Source: Caldilineaceae bacterium
GTDB lineage: Bacteria > Chloroflexota > Anaerolineae > Caldilineales > Caldilineaceae
Assembly (NCBI GenBank): GCA_019637685.1
Contig: JAHBVF010000011.1
Location: forward strand, 62,001 to 126,000
Direction: 5' to 3'
DNA: 64,000 bases
In this document: in pieces, positions 32,136-46,427 of the stretch
How the letters are laid out: every line of letters begins with the position of its first letter
Position numbering within the stretch: position 1 is the first letter of the stretch
Notes under the pieces: generated by a model
What the model saw: only the letters and a program-made list of their open reading frames with translations
Databases searched by the model: none
Told to the model about the DNA's origin: nothing
Made by a program: the position numbers and the translations under genes

Positions 32136-33173
32136 TCACCCAACCCTCTCCAAAAAACGCACATCATTCGTGAAGAAGTACCGAATATCGTCCACCCCGT
32201 GTTTGAGCATCGCAATGCGTTCCGGCCCCATTCCAAACGCGAAACCGCTGAACACGGCTGGATCGTAGCCGCCGTTCTGCAGGACAATCGGGTTCACCAT
32301 CCCCGCGCCCAAAATCTCCAGCCAGCCCGTATATTTGCAGACCCGGCAACCCTCGCCCCCACACAGCACACAGTCCACATCCACCTCCACACTCGGCTCG
32401 GTGAAAGGGAAATAGCTCTTGCGAAAGCGCAGGCTGCGCCCTTCGCCAAACATCTGGTTGACAAAATTGACCAGTGTACCTTTGAGGTCGCTGAAGGTGA
32501 TATTGCGCCCCACCACCAGCCCTTCCACCTGATGAAACATCATTTCCGAGCGGGCCGTCACATCCTCGTGGCGGTAGCATTTGCCCGGCAAAATCACCCG
32601 GATAGGCTGGGGGGCATAATCGCGCATGGCGTGAATCTGGCCGGGGCTGGTGTGGGTGCGCAGAATGACACCGGGGGTCGTCGTGTAGAAAGTGTCCCAC
32701 ATATCCCGGGCCGGGTGGCCGTCGGGCATATTGAGCAGCGTGAAGTTCGTCTCGTCCGTCTCCACTTCCGGCGCGTCGTAGACCTGAAAACCCATCTGCC
32801 CGAAAATCTGGCTGATCTCCCGCAGGGTGGCGTTGCTGGGATGGATGCGCCCTACATTCTGGCTGCGACCGGGCAGAGTCACATCCACGCCCTCCGCGCT
32901 CAGGGCTGCCTCCATTTCCGCCTGACGAATAGCGTCCTGGCGTTCTTGCAGGGCTGCTTCCAGCCGCTGTTTGATCTGATTAGCGGCTTTGCCCGCGGCC
33001 GGGCGCTCCTCTCGCGAAAGCTGCCCCAGCCCCCGCAGCGCGCTGGTCATCTCCCCGGTGCGGCCCAAATATTGGCGATACCACTCCTCGCTGCTCTCCG
33101 AAGTGGTGGTTCCTGCCAGTTCGGCTTCGGCCCGCGCGGCCATCGCTTCCAGCTCTTTCAATAGATCGCTCAT
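32136..33173 (-). CDS. pheS: Phenylalanine--tRNA ligase alpha subunit
   Basis: The 345-residue class II synthetase subunit has a coiled coil at about residues 1-85 and the catalytic core with motif 1 region 'GFQVYDAPEVETDETNF'. Motif 2 is 'RVILPGKCYRHEDVTARSEMMFHQVEGL' (in part), and motif 3 is 'GFAFGMGPERIAMLKHGVDDIR' (in part). A cysteine-bearing loop 'CVLCGGEGCRVCKYTGW' is present near residue 265. It charges tRNA-Phe together with PheT. The pheT gene does not follow, so the operon is split. GGGAG precedes ATG 33173. Expression is controlled by the T-box directly upstream. Confidence 0.95.
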   Translation of the reverse strand: MSDLLKELEAMAARAEAELAGTTTSESSEEWYRQYLGRTGEMTSALRGLGQLSREERPAAGKAANQIKQRLEAALQERQDAIRQAEMEAALSAEGVDVTLPGRSQNVGRIHPSNATLREISQIFGQMGFQVYDAPEVETDETNFTLLNMPDGHPARDMWDTFYTTTPGVILRTHTSPGQIHAMRDYAPQPIRVILPGKCYRHEDVTARSEMMFHQVEGLVVGRNITFSDLKGTLVNFVNQMFGEGRSLRFRKSYFPFTEPSVEVDVDCVLCGGEGCRVCKYTGWLEILGAGMVNPIVLQNGGYDPAVFSGFAFGMGPERIAMLKHGVDDIRYFFTNDVRFLERVG

Positions 33174-33244
33174 CGTTTTCTCCCTGTGTTCAAAAGGCGT
33201 TCGACCCTTGCCAAAAGTAGAACGCCCCGCCTTAATTCAACCAA

Positions 33245-33490
33245 CAAAAAACCCCGTCCCGGATCAGGACGAGGTGTGTGCTCGCGGTGCCACCTGACTT
33301 CCCAGACTGCCGACCGACAGTCCGGACGCTCAAACTCGATAACGGCGAGGACCGGAAACGCCTGCCAGCCCGCGGGCCTTCAGCGCTTCGACTCAGGAGG
33401 GAATTCGACGGGCCAACACCGAAACGCTCTTGCAGCCAAGGGGCGTTCTCTCTGGCGGGCGGCGACCGTCCACGTTCTCCGTCAACGTCA
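33245..33490 (-). promoter_or_regulatory. T-box leader of pheS
   Basis: On the minus strand the conserved T-box sequence AGGTGGCACCGCG is at 33283-33295. It is followed by a terminator hairpin (GTCCTGATCCGGGAC type) and a T run at 33245-33276. Upstream are Stem I features: an AGAGA motif near 33450, a distal loop 'CTTGGCTGCAAG' near 33430-33441, and a GAATTCC specifier-like loop near 33400-33406 that could present UUC for phenylalanine. Uncharged tRNA-Phe would stabilise the antiterminator and raise pheS expression. The T-box sequence is certain; the specifier assignment is inference. Confidence 0.85.
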
Positions 33491-33529
33491 TTGGATTGAT
33501 TGTGCCTATCTTATGCGAGGGTGGGAGAG

Positions 33530-33697
33530 ATGTCAAAAATGGGGGGGCTGATTCCGAAAATCCTGGGTGCTGGCCTTTTCCTTTGGGCCGGGCCGCCGGC
33601 GGGCAAACGTTTGACCGAACTTGTCCACTTCGATCACTTCTGGTTTGCCTGGGCAGCTTTCTTTCCAAACACAGAGCTTTATGAAGGCACGAGATGA
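33530..33697 (+). pseudogene. C-terminal remnant of a DUF3179-type protein
   Basis: Reading from ATG 33530, the last 35 codons (GPPAGKRLTELVHFDHFWFA then WAAFFPNTELY) resemble the C-terminal end of DUF3179 proteins ('GP.AGK.L....H..HFWFAWAAF.P.T..Y'). The preceding residues do not match and the rest of the roughly 300-residue protein is absent. I take it as a fragment of a lost gene. The remaining 33491-33529 and 33698-33731 hold nothing recognisable. Confidence 0.45.
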
Positions 33698-33731
33698 GAG
33701 TAGGCTAACTCCCTTGCGCCCGGCCACCGAA

Positions 33732-34541
33732 TCATTCCCAGCAGGTTCCCTTCAGCCCCAGCCGCTCCATATTCAGCGCGGTCACCCCCGTGCGATCCAG
33801 CGTAATCAGATAGCGCTGCCAGGGGATGTAAAACCAGGTATATCCCCGCAGACAAACCTGGGCGCGGGGCTGTTCGGCCCCGCCAAAAATCGCGGGAACC
33901 TGTAGTGGCGAATAGAGAATGTCCTCCACCGCCAAACGCTGAATCCACAGCCCTGTGACGTCGTAGGTCAACTCTGCGGCCCGGCGCGCGTTGATAGAAA
34001 TGCGCAGGTCCTCCCCCCGCAGTTCTGGTTCCGGCGGGCCAAAATAGCGGGGGAGCAGTGCCCAGGGCAAAACCGCAACCACCAGGAAAAAGGCAATACG
34101 AAAACGCAGGGAGCGATAGGACATTTCTACCCCATCGCTCAACACCCGCCACAGCACTGTGCCCCCTAGCCAGAGCAGCCAGAGCAACACCAGATTGAGC
34201 AGGAAATCCACCAGATAGAGCCTGGGCCTCCCTGTGATGTCGATGGTGGCAAAGGGGAGCGGATAGCCCACCCGGCCTGGACAGCCCCCCGGACAGCCCG
34301 CGGTGTGGGGCGGCACAACAAAGAGATAGTAGCTGAGCACATTGAGCAGCATCCCCAGGAGCAGTGTCCCGGCGAAGATCGAATACCAGCGCCTGCTCTG
34401 CTGTCGCCACCAGATGACCAGCAGCACACCCATTGCCAGCCCTAGCGCAGCAAAGAGTATATCCTGCCATCCGGCAAAATACAGCCAATCATCCGGCCAC
34501 ACCAGCGGACTCTGGACAAGCAGAACAGACACTGGCGTCAT
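33732..34541 (-). CDS. Hypothetical membrane protein
   Basis: The product has 269 residues with about five TM helices: roughly residues 20-42, 50-70, 108-130, 145-165, and one near the N-terminus of uncertain orientation. A hydrophilic C-terminal domain of about 95 residues follows ('PEPELRGEDLRISINARRAAELTYDVTGL' in part). A loop between TM2 and TM3 has a Cys pair (CPGGCPG). I recognise no family. Its start overlaps by four bases the end of the large Thr-rich protein gene upstream (34538), which indicates translational coupling and a shared operon. Confidence 0.6.
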   Translation of the reverse strand: MTPVSVLLVQSPLVWPDDWLYFAGWQDILFAALGLAMGVLLVIWWRQQSRRWYSIFAGTLLLGMLLNVLSYYLFVVPPHTAGCPGGCPGRVGYPLPFATIDITGRPRLYLVDFLLNLVLLWLLWLGGTVLWRVLSDGVEMSYRSLRFRIAFFLVVAVLPWALLPRYFGPPEPELRGEDLRISINARRAAELTYDVTGLWIQRLAVEDILYSPLQVPAIFGGAEQPRAQVCLRGYTWFYIPWQRYLITLDRTGVTALNMERLGLKGTCWE

Positions 34542-37500
34542 GGCTGGCTAACTGTAAAGGGGGTATCCGGCAGATGCCAGCACGCAAATATCCGATCCAC
34601 CCGCAGGGGGAGTTCGGCCAGATTGGTCGGCTTGCCGCTGCCCGTCCATTCGTCCAGCCGATAGACCCCGGCTTCGTCCACCACACTCATCAGAATGCGG
34701 CGGTCGTCCTGGCAGACGGCCGTGTCCTTGATGGCGCTGCCGATGCGCAGAAGATAGGAGACAGCCACCGGTTCGTCGCCAGCCAGATCGACTTCTGTAA
34801 TGCCAAATGTGTCCAAGGCAAATATCCCGGCGGGCGCAAAACGACTGCGGGTTAGCACAATCTTCTGATTGTCCTGCCAGGCCAGACTGGGGGTCAGGAA
34901 CTCAAAGCGGTTCTCCGTTGCGTAGCCGGCCACAGGGGTGTCGTTGCCAAAGGCATTGTCCCCCACCGGGCGAATCCAGAGCCGATTGCTGGGCTGTACA
35001 AACCCCGCGGTCAGGCTGGGCTGGGCCGGGTCATAGGCCAGATAGGCCAGGCGGGAGCCGTCCGGGCTGACTTGCAGGGGCGCTCGGTAGGTGCCTTCTG
35101 TCATCAACCGCCGCACTTCGCCAGTCTTGCCGGTCCGGTCAATTGTGATCTGGAAAAAGCCCGTGTTCGTCTGCTGGTTCTGTGGCCTGGCTGTTTCGAT
35201 CAGATACCACCAATCGCCCGCTGCCCCGACAACCGGCGCGACCAGAGAAGGCAAAATCGGATCGTCCTGGCTGCCAAATACATCCAGACTGGCCTGGGCC
35301 AGCAAGCGCACCTGGTCTTCTGCTATCTGATATTCCCAGAGTTGCCACTGGTCCAGCTCGGCCTGGGGTGTTTCGATCCACAGAATACTGCCAAATCCGT
35401 CACCCGCAATGCCCCGAATGTTGTAAAAAGGCTGCGCAAAAATCTCCAACAGATTGCCGTTGTCCCCCAGCAGCGTAAAGCTGTTGATGCCGCTGGGCGC
35501 GTTGGGGGCAGGCACAATCAGACCGCCCGCTTCGCCCGGCACAGAAATAGCCCGCTGCCCATTGGCTCCGATAGCGGCCAAACTGCCTGTGGTTTCCAGC
35601 AAAAAGATGCTGCGGTCATCCCGGCTGCCCACCAGTGCCAGCGCGCTGTTTTTCTGTCTGGCCTGGCCGATTGCCTCCACCGCGCCCGCCACTGTGCGGG
35701 GCTGTTGGGGCAGAGCGGCGATCTGTACGCTTTGTGCCCGGATTTCAGTTGTGCCCGGTGTCAGCGGCCCTTCGATATACACCCGGCTGCCCGGCCAGAG
35801 TAGTTCGCCCCCGGCTGGTATCCATCGACCGCTCCCCTCGCCCAGCAGACCACTCCACACAGCCACCTGGCCTGTTCGGGTCACATCCAGCGCCAGTTGA
35901 AAAGTGCGGCCATCGCTGGCCCGCACGGGAATCGGCAGCAGGGGATTGGAGGGCACATTTGTGCCCAACACAGTGGCTACCAGTGCCCCCGGCTGTGGCC
36001 CTGGGGCCGGGTCTGCGGCTACGGGAATGCCCCTGCCCCGATCCGGCGCTGGCCTGGTCTCGACAAGTGTGGGGGCTGGTGTGGGGGCCAGTGTAATGAC
36101 AGGCGTGACGGCCGGTGTGGCTGTGGGCGTGGGAAGCACCACCTGGGCAGGGGGAGGCGTGCCGAAGACCGGACGCGAAGGGCCAATGCCCAATGTGGCC
36201 GTGGGTGTCACAATCTCGGCCTGGGCTGCGACCGTTGGGGTCGCGACTTCTTGTGTGGCGGCTGCTGGCGTTGCGGTTTCCAGAAGAGTGCCGCTGCTGT
36301 CATAGCGGGGCAGTCCCGCTATATCTCCCGTCACCTGCATCAATTCCAGCGCCATCCAACCCGATAGCCCCGCCTCGCTCGATGCCGGATCGTCCACGCG
36401 GATCAGCGCCCACGTGCCGTCGTCCAGCAGCCCCAGCAACGTCACCACCACACCCCCATCCAAGCGCGTGACAATTTCAAAATTGGTGGAAGGGCCAGCG
36501 CGCACTCGGGCCGGGAAGAGAATAATTGTGCCACTGACCGGGGGAATTTCTGGTTCCGGCGTAGCCGCGGCTTTTGTGCTGGTAGCCGTGGGCTGAGGTG
36601 TGGCTGTGGGCGTCGCTGTAGATGCCGCTGTAGATGTAGAAGGTAGTGTGGGGCTTGGCGTCGGGCTTACTGTAGGGGTAGCCGTAGATTTGGCAGTGGC
36701 AGTGGCTGTAGGCGTCCCCGTGGGTGTCGCGGTTTGGGTCGGCGTGGCCGAAGGCGTGTCGGTCGCTGTCGCCGTCTCCGTGGCGGTCTCTGTGGCTGTA
36801 GGTGTTTCCGTGGCCGTTGCTGTATCCGTGGCCGTGGGCGTTTCCGTGGCGGTCGCTGTATCGGTCGCTGTCGCCGTCGGCATATCCGTGGCGGTTGTTG
36901 TATCTGTGGCCGTCGCCGTTTCGGTTGGCGTCGGCGTTTCCGTCGGGGTTTCTGTTGCCGTTTCGGTTGGGGTGGCTGTCTCTGTGGGAAGCGGTGTAGC
37001 CGTCGCTTCTTCTGTCGCGGTCGCTTCTGCGGTGGCGGTGTCGGTGGGCACGGGTGTCGGGGTGGGTGGGAGCGGCGTCACCAGTCCGCTCTCCAAATAG
37101 GCGGGCGCGCTGTTCAGGGCCAGCAGGCGATAGATGCCATCCTCGCCCATCTCAAATGTGGCATCAAATACACGGGTTCGGTTGCCGTTGTCGAAGAAGC
37201 GTATCTGTTCGGTGATCTGCCCGTCGCTGCGTTCGCCGCTGACTGGGTCCACATAAAACGCCAGCCAGTTGCCCCCATTTTCCAGCCCCAGGGCAAGCGC
37301 GGCATCGGGCAAATTCGGGTTTACCACCAATTCAGCCGCGGGTTGGGCGGGCGCGCCTTGCAATCCGGCGAGCAGCGCGGAGAGGGTTGTCAGCGGTGTG
37401 GAAAGGAGCGTGGACTCAGCCGGTCGATAGGCCAGAGGCGTGCTGCCGTCCGCCCCAGCCGGTGTGAAAACCCAGCGGGTCTGAAGCAATTGGCGGGCAA

Positions 37501-38500
37501 AGGGGGGCTGCTCCACAAAGACCGATTCCGCCGCGCCGGGGGCCACCACCAGCAGATCGGGTAGCCCATTCGATTCTTCTGGTTCTTCCCCATTTGCTTC
37601 TGCCAGCTCGATTTCACGGCTGTCGGCGGGCCACGCCCCGTCTGTGCGGCTGCTCCAACGGATTTCCCAACCGGTCTCCTCGTTGTAGACCAGCAGGTCG
37701 GCAATGGGAGTTGTCTTGTCGGGCCGGTCAGAGCGGAGTGTCCCCAATAGGGTGGCAATCAGTTGGCCGTCAGCACCTGCTGTCAGCGCGATGGGTGCAC
37801 GGGTCGATACGATTTCATCGGTTGGCAACAGTTTGTCCAGGCGTTGGACGCGTACATCGGGCGCGCCTGGGTTTTCCTCCCAAAAGAGCAACGGGAAGGG
37901 GTCGGGTCTGCCCAAATCCACACTGACGAGCGCGGCCCAGCGATCACCTGTGGCCGCGCTGTAGGCGGCAATTTGGGCCGCGGGTTCCTCGCCCTGGGCC
38001 AGCACCCGCAGGATTGTCTCTGCCGCGGCGGGGCGCACGTCCACGGCCAACAGCGAAAGCGCGGCCGCGGCCCGCTGGGCAAAATCATCCGCCTGGCGCT
38101 CGGCCAGGTTCCCACTGTCTGGGGTGGCTGTGGCTGTGGACGCGGCAGTTGCCGTCGGTGTTGGTGTCGGTTGGGACGGAACCGGAGTAGGCGATGAGGA
38201 GGGGGTCCGGGTGGGTGTCGTTTCCACCAGCAGGGCCACGGGGGTGGCCGTTTCCGCCTCGTCGCCTGTCAGTCGGCCCTGAGAAAGACCGATGTTGTAG
38301 AAGAGAAAGATGAGAAAAACAAAGAGCATCAGCAGCACGCCGCCACCGATCAACAGATTTGTGGATGTGAGCAGATGCGCGTAGTCCCGCGACCGGTGGG
38401 CATTCGGCTGTTGCGGATCCGCCCGCCGGGCATCACCCGCTGCTGGTTTTTGCCCTTTGGCAACAGGGCTGGACGTTTTCTTCTTCTTCGCACCGGGCAT
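34538..38500 (-). CDS. Large membrane-anchored protein with Thr-rich linker, SH3-like domain and beta-propeller-like C-terminus
   Basis: The product has 1320 residues. A basic, low-complexity cytoplasmic N-terminus and one TM helix (about 50-72) are followed by a Thr/Pro stretch and an extracytoplasmic globular region (about 130-460) that contains 'WAALVSVDLGRPDPFPLLFWEE'-type text. A Thr/Ala/Pro/Glu-rich linker spans about 478-653 ('TATETPT'). A bacterial SH3-like domain at about 655-730 includes 'ARVRAGPSTNFEIVTRL', typical of cell-wall-associated SH3. The last 320 residues contain TolB/WD-like 'SPDGSRLAYLAYD' segments, suggesting a propeller. It is probably a surface or envelope protein of unknown role. 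It is co-directional with, and tightly spaced between, the flanking genes. Confidence 0.7.
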   Translation of the reverse strand: MPGAKKKKTSSPVAKGQKPAAGDARRADPQQPNAHRSRDYAHLLTSTNLLIGGGVLLMLFVFLIFLFYNIGLSQGRLTGDEAETATPVALLVETTPTRTPSSSPTPVPSQPTPTPTATAASTATATPDSGNLAERQADDFAQRAAAALSLLAVDVRPAAAETILRVLAQGEEPAAQIAAYSAATGDRWAALVSVDLGRPDPFPLLFWEENPGAPDVRVQRLDKLLPTDEIVSTRAPIALTAGADGQLIATLLGTLRSDRPDKTTPIADLLVYNEETGWEIRWSSRTDGAWPADSREIELAEANGEEPEESNGLPDLLVVAPGAAESVFVEQPPFARQLLQTRWVFTPAGADGSTPLAYRPAESTLLSTPLTTLSALLAGLQGAPAQPAAELVVNPNLPDAALALGLENGGNWLAFYVDPVSGERSDGQITEQIRFFDNGNRTRVFDATFEMGEDGIYRLLALNSAPAYLESGLVTPLPPTPTPVPTDTATAEATATEEATATPLPTETATPTETATETPTETPTPTETATATDTTTATDMPTATATDTATATETPTATDTATATETPTATETATETATATDTPSATPTQTATPTGTPTATATAKSTATPTVSPTPSPTLPSTSTAASTATPTATPQPTATSTKAAATPEPEIPPVSGTIILFPARVRAGPSTNFEIVTRLDGGVVVTLLGLLDDGTWALIRVDDPASSEAGLSGWMALELMQVTGDIAGLPRYDSSGTLLETATPAAATQEVATPTVAAQAEIVTPTATLGIGPSRPVFGTPPPAQVVLPTPTATPAVTPVITLAPTPAPTLVETRPAPDRGRGIPVAADPAPGPQPGALVATVLGTNVPSNPLLPIPVRASDGRTFQLALDVTRTGQVAVWSGLLGEGSGRWIPAGGELLWPGSRVYIEGPLTPGTTEIRAQSVQIAALPQQPRTVAGAVEAIGQARQKNSALALVGSRDDRSIFLLETTGSLAAIGANGQRAISVPGEAGGLIVPAPNAPSGINSFTLLGDNGNLLEIFAQPFYNIRGIAGDGFGSILWIETPQAELDQWQLWEYQIAEDQVRLLAQASLDVFGSQDDPILPSLVAPVVGAAGDWWYLIETARPQNQQTNTGFFQITIDRTGKTGEVRRLMTEGTYRAPLQVSPDGSRLAYLAYDPAQPSLTAGFVQPSNRLWIRPVGDNAFGNDTPVAGYATENRFEFLTPSLAWQDNQKIVLTRSRFAPAGIFALDTFGITEVDLAGDEPVAVSYLLRIGSAIKDTAVCQDDRRILMSVVDEAGVYRLDEWTGSGKPTNLAELPLRVDRIFACWHLPDTPFTVSQP
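36600..37070. repeat. Degenerate hexamer-type repeat coding for the Thr-rich linker
   Basis: On the plus strand the text is a long run of GT(G/C)GC(G/C/T)GT and TCCGTGGC(G/C)GT words, which on the coding strand gives repeating T-A-T-E/D-T-P codons over about 155 residues. Divergent copy wording and third-position variety suggest an old, selected linker rather than a fresh expansion. Confidence 0.75.
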
Positions 38501-38509
38501 ATCGTAGCG

Positions 38510-39283
38510 TCAATTCTGAACAGTGATTGTAACCCGACAGGGCAAGGGATAGTTGCCGGACGTGTCCACGACAACCAGGCGCAGGGTATAGACGCCGTTA
38601 GGGTAGGCGGGGCTGTTGAAAGTGCCCAAGAAACCACCGACTACCTCGCTTTGGCCGCCGTCAAAATAGGCGAAGCCTTGGCTGGCATCGGCCCCGGCCG
38701 CGTATTCCAGTTTGTAAAAGTCGAAGCGGTCGTGTTGGGCCGTGCCCACCAGCGTTACGGCTCCCGAAAGCACTGCCCCGTTGCCCGGTGAAAGGATGCT
38801 GGCTCGCGCATCCGCGCAGAGGGCAGGAGCCACAGCGGGCGGCGGAACCGGCGTAGCTGTGGGGGGGGACGGCGTCTGCACAATTGTTTCTGGGCTGACA
38901 GGCGTGGAGATATCTGCCTGGGGCAGGCCCGTGGGCGTGATCGTCGGCGTGACTGTGGCTGGCAAGGGGGTATTGGTGGGCGTGGGCAACAGCACAATGG
39001 CCTGGGGGGTCGGGTCCAGGGTGCGCTCCACAATCGGCTCCACCGCCACGGAAAGAGTTGTGCTGATAAAATAGGTGATTCCCATCACCGCCAGAATCAG
39101 AATCGCGCGCAGAAAAATATTGTAGAGATCATTGACAGCTTTGTCGCGCTCCAACGAAAAGATTGCCTGGCGGCGTTCGACTCGCACTTGCCAGGTTCGG
39201 TATAGTTGGATAAGGGCCGCCAGACCGCACAGAAAATATATCCAGGGTGCAGCGTCGGCGAGATATTGGATCAAAAAACCCAT
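38510..39283 (-). CDS. Membrane protein with Pro/Thr linker and Ig-like extracytoplasmic domain
   Basis: The product has 257 residues. Two TM helices lie in the N-terminal third (about 8-25 and 60-80) with a short cytoplasmic charged region between. A Pro/Thr-rich linker spans about 95-165. A C-terminal beta-sandwich includes 'LSPGNGAVLSGAVTLVGTAQ' and 'YPNGVYTLRLVVVDTSGNYP', the pattern of Ig-like/fibronectin-type domains on bacterial surface proteins. ATG 39283 (MGFLIQYL) is chosen over the longer frame to 39373. It is nine bases upstream of the large Thr-rich gene and on the same strand, so the three genes 39283-33732 form one operon. Confidence 0.72.
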   Translation of the reverse strand: MGFLIQYLADAAPWIYFLCGLAALIQLYRTWQVRVERRQAIFSLERDKAVNDLYNIFLRAILILAVMGITYFISTTLSVAVEPIVERTLDPTPQAIVLLPTPTNTPLPATVTPTITPTGLPQADISTPVSPETIVQTPSPPTATPVPPPAVAPALCADARASILSPGNGAVLSGAVTLVGTAQHDRFDFYKLEYAAGADASQGFAYFDGGQSEVVGGFLGTFNSPAYPNGVYTLRLVVVDTSGNYPLPCRVTITVQN

Positions 39284-39504
39284 AACTGTCGGTCCACACC
39301 TAAGGCTGGCAACCCGCGGTTTCTCCTGAGAAGCCAGCGTCGCGTCACAGTCTTTTAGTCTACCGTAGCCCAATCATTCCGCCAAAAAGAATGCGGGCAT
39401 CTGGCGCAAACCCGGTTTGGGCTTCCTCTGGGAATCGTCTATGATCGGAGGGTCTCTTTCTACCCCATAGTCTCATTTTACCCCTACGCGCGAAAGGCAA
39501 TCCA

Positions 39505-41178
39505 ATGAACTTTGACTTTACATTTCGCTCCCGGCGCAGTAATGTGTTGGCCCGCCGGGGAATGGTCGCCACCAGCCAGCCTCTGGCTGCACAGGCTGGC
39601 CTGTCTATCTTGCAGGCTGGCGGCAATGCCGCGGACGCGGCCATTGCCACCGCGGCTATGCTCAATGTGGTGGAACCCACCTCCACCGGCATCGGTGGGG
39701 ACTGCTTTGCCCTCTATTGGGACGCCAAAACCAAAACCGTCACGGCTTTGAACGGTTCGGGGCGCTCCCCAGGGACTGCCTCGATTGCGGATCTGCGCGG
39801 CCAGGGCTACACAGCCATGCCCACCTTCAGCGGCCACGCGGTGAGCATCCCCGGCACAGTGGCGGGCTGGAGCGATCTGCTGGAGCGCCACGGACGGATG
39901 AGCCTGGCTGATGTGTTGCAGCCAGCCATTCGCACGGCAGAGGACGGCTATCCGGTGACAGAATGGATTGCCAATGGCTGGGCCACACAAGTCAAAAAGC
40001 TCCTGCGCAGCGCCGACTGGCAGAGCGGCGATCGGGACAACGGGCCAGAACAGCCCAGTGGCAATGAACTGCTGATCGACGGGCGTTCCCCGCGGGCCGG
40101 GGAGATTATGCGCATTCCCACCCTGGGCGCGACCATGCGCGCCATCGCGGCCGAAGGCAAGGCCGCCATCTATCAGGGCGAATTTGCCCGCAAAATCAGC
40201 GCCCACGTCCAGCGCTACGGCGGGTGGATCACCCCGGACGATATGGCTGCGCACATTTCCACCTGGGACGAGCCAATTGTGGCTGACATTGGCGGCGTGC
40301 GGCTCTACGAATGTCCCCCGAACGGCCAGGGGCTGGCCGCGATTATTGCGGCCAATCTGGCTGCTGGCTTCGATTTGGCCGCGATGAGCGAGGCGGATCG
40401 TCTGCACACGCTGGTGGAATGTATGCGCCTGGGCTTTGCTGATGCCCAACAGTGGGTCTGCGATCCCCGGGTGGTGGAGATTCCTCTGGCCGGATTGGCC
40501 AGCAAAGCCTACGGGGATCAGCGGCGTTCGGCCATCGATCCCCGTAGGGCCGCGCAGGAAGTTCCCTATGGCTATCCTATGGCCGGATCAGACACTGTAT
40601 ATCTGACCACCGCGGATGGAGAGGGCAACGCGTGCAGCTTTATCAACAGTCTCTATCAGGGCACAGGCAGCGGTCTGGTGGTGCCGGGCACAGGTGTCAG
40701 CCTGCAAAACCGGGCCGCACTCTTTGTGCTGGACGCAGAGCATCCCAACGGGCTTGCGCCCCGCAAGCGCCCTTATCAGACGATTATTCCGGCTATGACC
40801 ACACGGGATGGCGAACTCCACGCCTCGTTTGGGGTGATGGGTGGCTATATGCAGCCCCAGGGCCATCTGCAAATGGTGGTGAATATGGCCGTCCTGGGCA
40901 TGAACCCCCAGGAAGCGTTGGACGTGCCCCGCTGGGCGCTCTCTGGTCCCCATTCCGGACTGGGCAGCCAGGAAAGCGGCGGGTTGCTGATGATCGAAGA
41001 GGGGTGGGATTTTGGGGTGATGGCCGACCTGACCCGCCGGGGCCATCGACTGGCACCGATGACGGGTGCCAGCCGGTCCGGGTTCGGCGGCGGGCAGATT
41101 ATCCTGCGCGATCCGGAGACGGGTGTGCTCATCGGTGGCAGCGATCCCCGCAAGGATGGCGCGGCGGTGGGCTGGTAA
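39505..41178 (+). CDS. Gamma-glutamyltransferase family protein
   Basis: The 557-residue Ntn-hydrolase is of the gamma-glutamyltranspeptidase family. It should self-cleave before the nucleophile Thr364, seen in 'GSDTVYLTTADGEGNACSF', and act on gamma-glutamyl or related amide bonds. 'GGNAADAAIATAAMLNVVEP', 'GIGGDCFA', 'GTGVSLQNRA' and the ending 'GSDPRKDGAAVGW' are family signatures. There is no signal peptide, so it is probably cytoplasmic like YwrD-type members rather than periplasmic Ggt. ATG 39505 has GAAAGG upstream. The physiological substrate is uncertain. It stands alone and converges on the hybrid kinase gene. Confidence 0.92.
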   Translation: MNFDFTFRSRRSNVLARRGMVATSQPLAAQAGLSILQAGGNAADAAIATAAMLNVVEPTSTGIGGDCFALYWDAKTKTVTALNGSGRSPGTASIADLRGQGYTAMPTFSGHAVSIPGTVAGWSDLLERHGRMSLADVLQPAIRTAEDGYPVTEWIANGWATQVKKLLRSADWQSGDRDNGPEQPSGNELLIDGRSPRAGEIMRIPTLGATMRAIAAEGKAAIYQGEFARKISAHVQRYGGWITPDDMAAHISTWDEPIVADIGGVRLYECPPNGQGLAAIIAANLAAGFDLAAMSEADRLHTLVECMRLGFADAQQWVCDPRVVEIPLAGLASKAYGDQRRSAIDPRRAAQEVPYGYPMAGSDTVYLTTADGEGNACSFINSLYQGTGSGLVVPGTGVSLQNRAALFVLDAEHPNGLAPRKRPYQTIIPAMTTRDGELHASFGVMGGYMQPQGHLQMVVNMAVLGMNPQEALDVPRWALSGPHSGLGSQESGGLLMIEEGWDFGVMADLTRRGHRLAPMTGASRSGFGGGQIILRDPETGVLIGGSDPRKDGAAVGW

Positions 41179-41186
41179 CGAGCGGA

Positions 41187-46025
<4,839 letters not shown>

Positions 46026-46427
46026 TAGGTACGTAAATGGCCGGTTGAGCGATTGAGTCTTCAGGGCATCGCCAAACCCTGCCTACAAAACGTTTATGCA
46101 CAAGGAAACAAAATCGGGTCCGCCTGTGTTGTTTTGCAATCCCATCCGCCAGAACCCGCGGATGGGATTTGTGGATCGGATGCGGATGCGGTAATGTGAT
46201 TCATCAATTGCAAACCAACTGTGGGCCTGAACAGACTTAATCCATTCCTATCTATTTTTGCAGATCGTCGGGCAAGAGTCAGTCAAGAAAAATACGCAAT
46301 TCTTATCAACCGTGTGAGGCTATCGGGCCTGTCTTCTTCTGGGACCAGACCACCCCTTCGCCCTGGGACTGAATAGAGATCAGCAGAAGCTCGTCAACGA
46401 CGACACAGCATTATGCGAGAACACCGA
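46026..46427. promoter_or_regulatory. Divergent intergenic region with a hairpin
   Basis: There is no gene in about 400 bp between the hybrid kinase and the UDP-sugar pyrophosphorylase. AATCCCATCCGC (46138-46149) and GCGGATGGGATT (46158-46169) form a perfect 12-bp hairpin with an 8-base loop. A CGGATGCGGATGCGG tandem follows at about 46177-46191. The hairpin could be a 5' leader structure of either gene. Confidence 0.4.

Noticed and set aside
33245..33490. tRNA or tmRNA gene
   Set aside because: The CCACC/GGTGGCACCGCG segment and terminator match a T-box rather than a tRNA acceptor; there is no T-loop.
36600..37070. Non-coding satellite
   Set aside because: The frame is open throughout and encodes a coherent Thr-rich linker within a 1320-residue protein.
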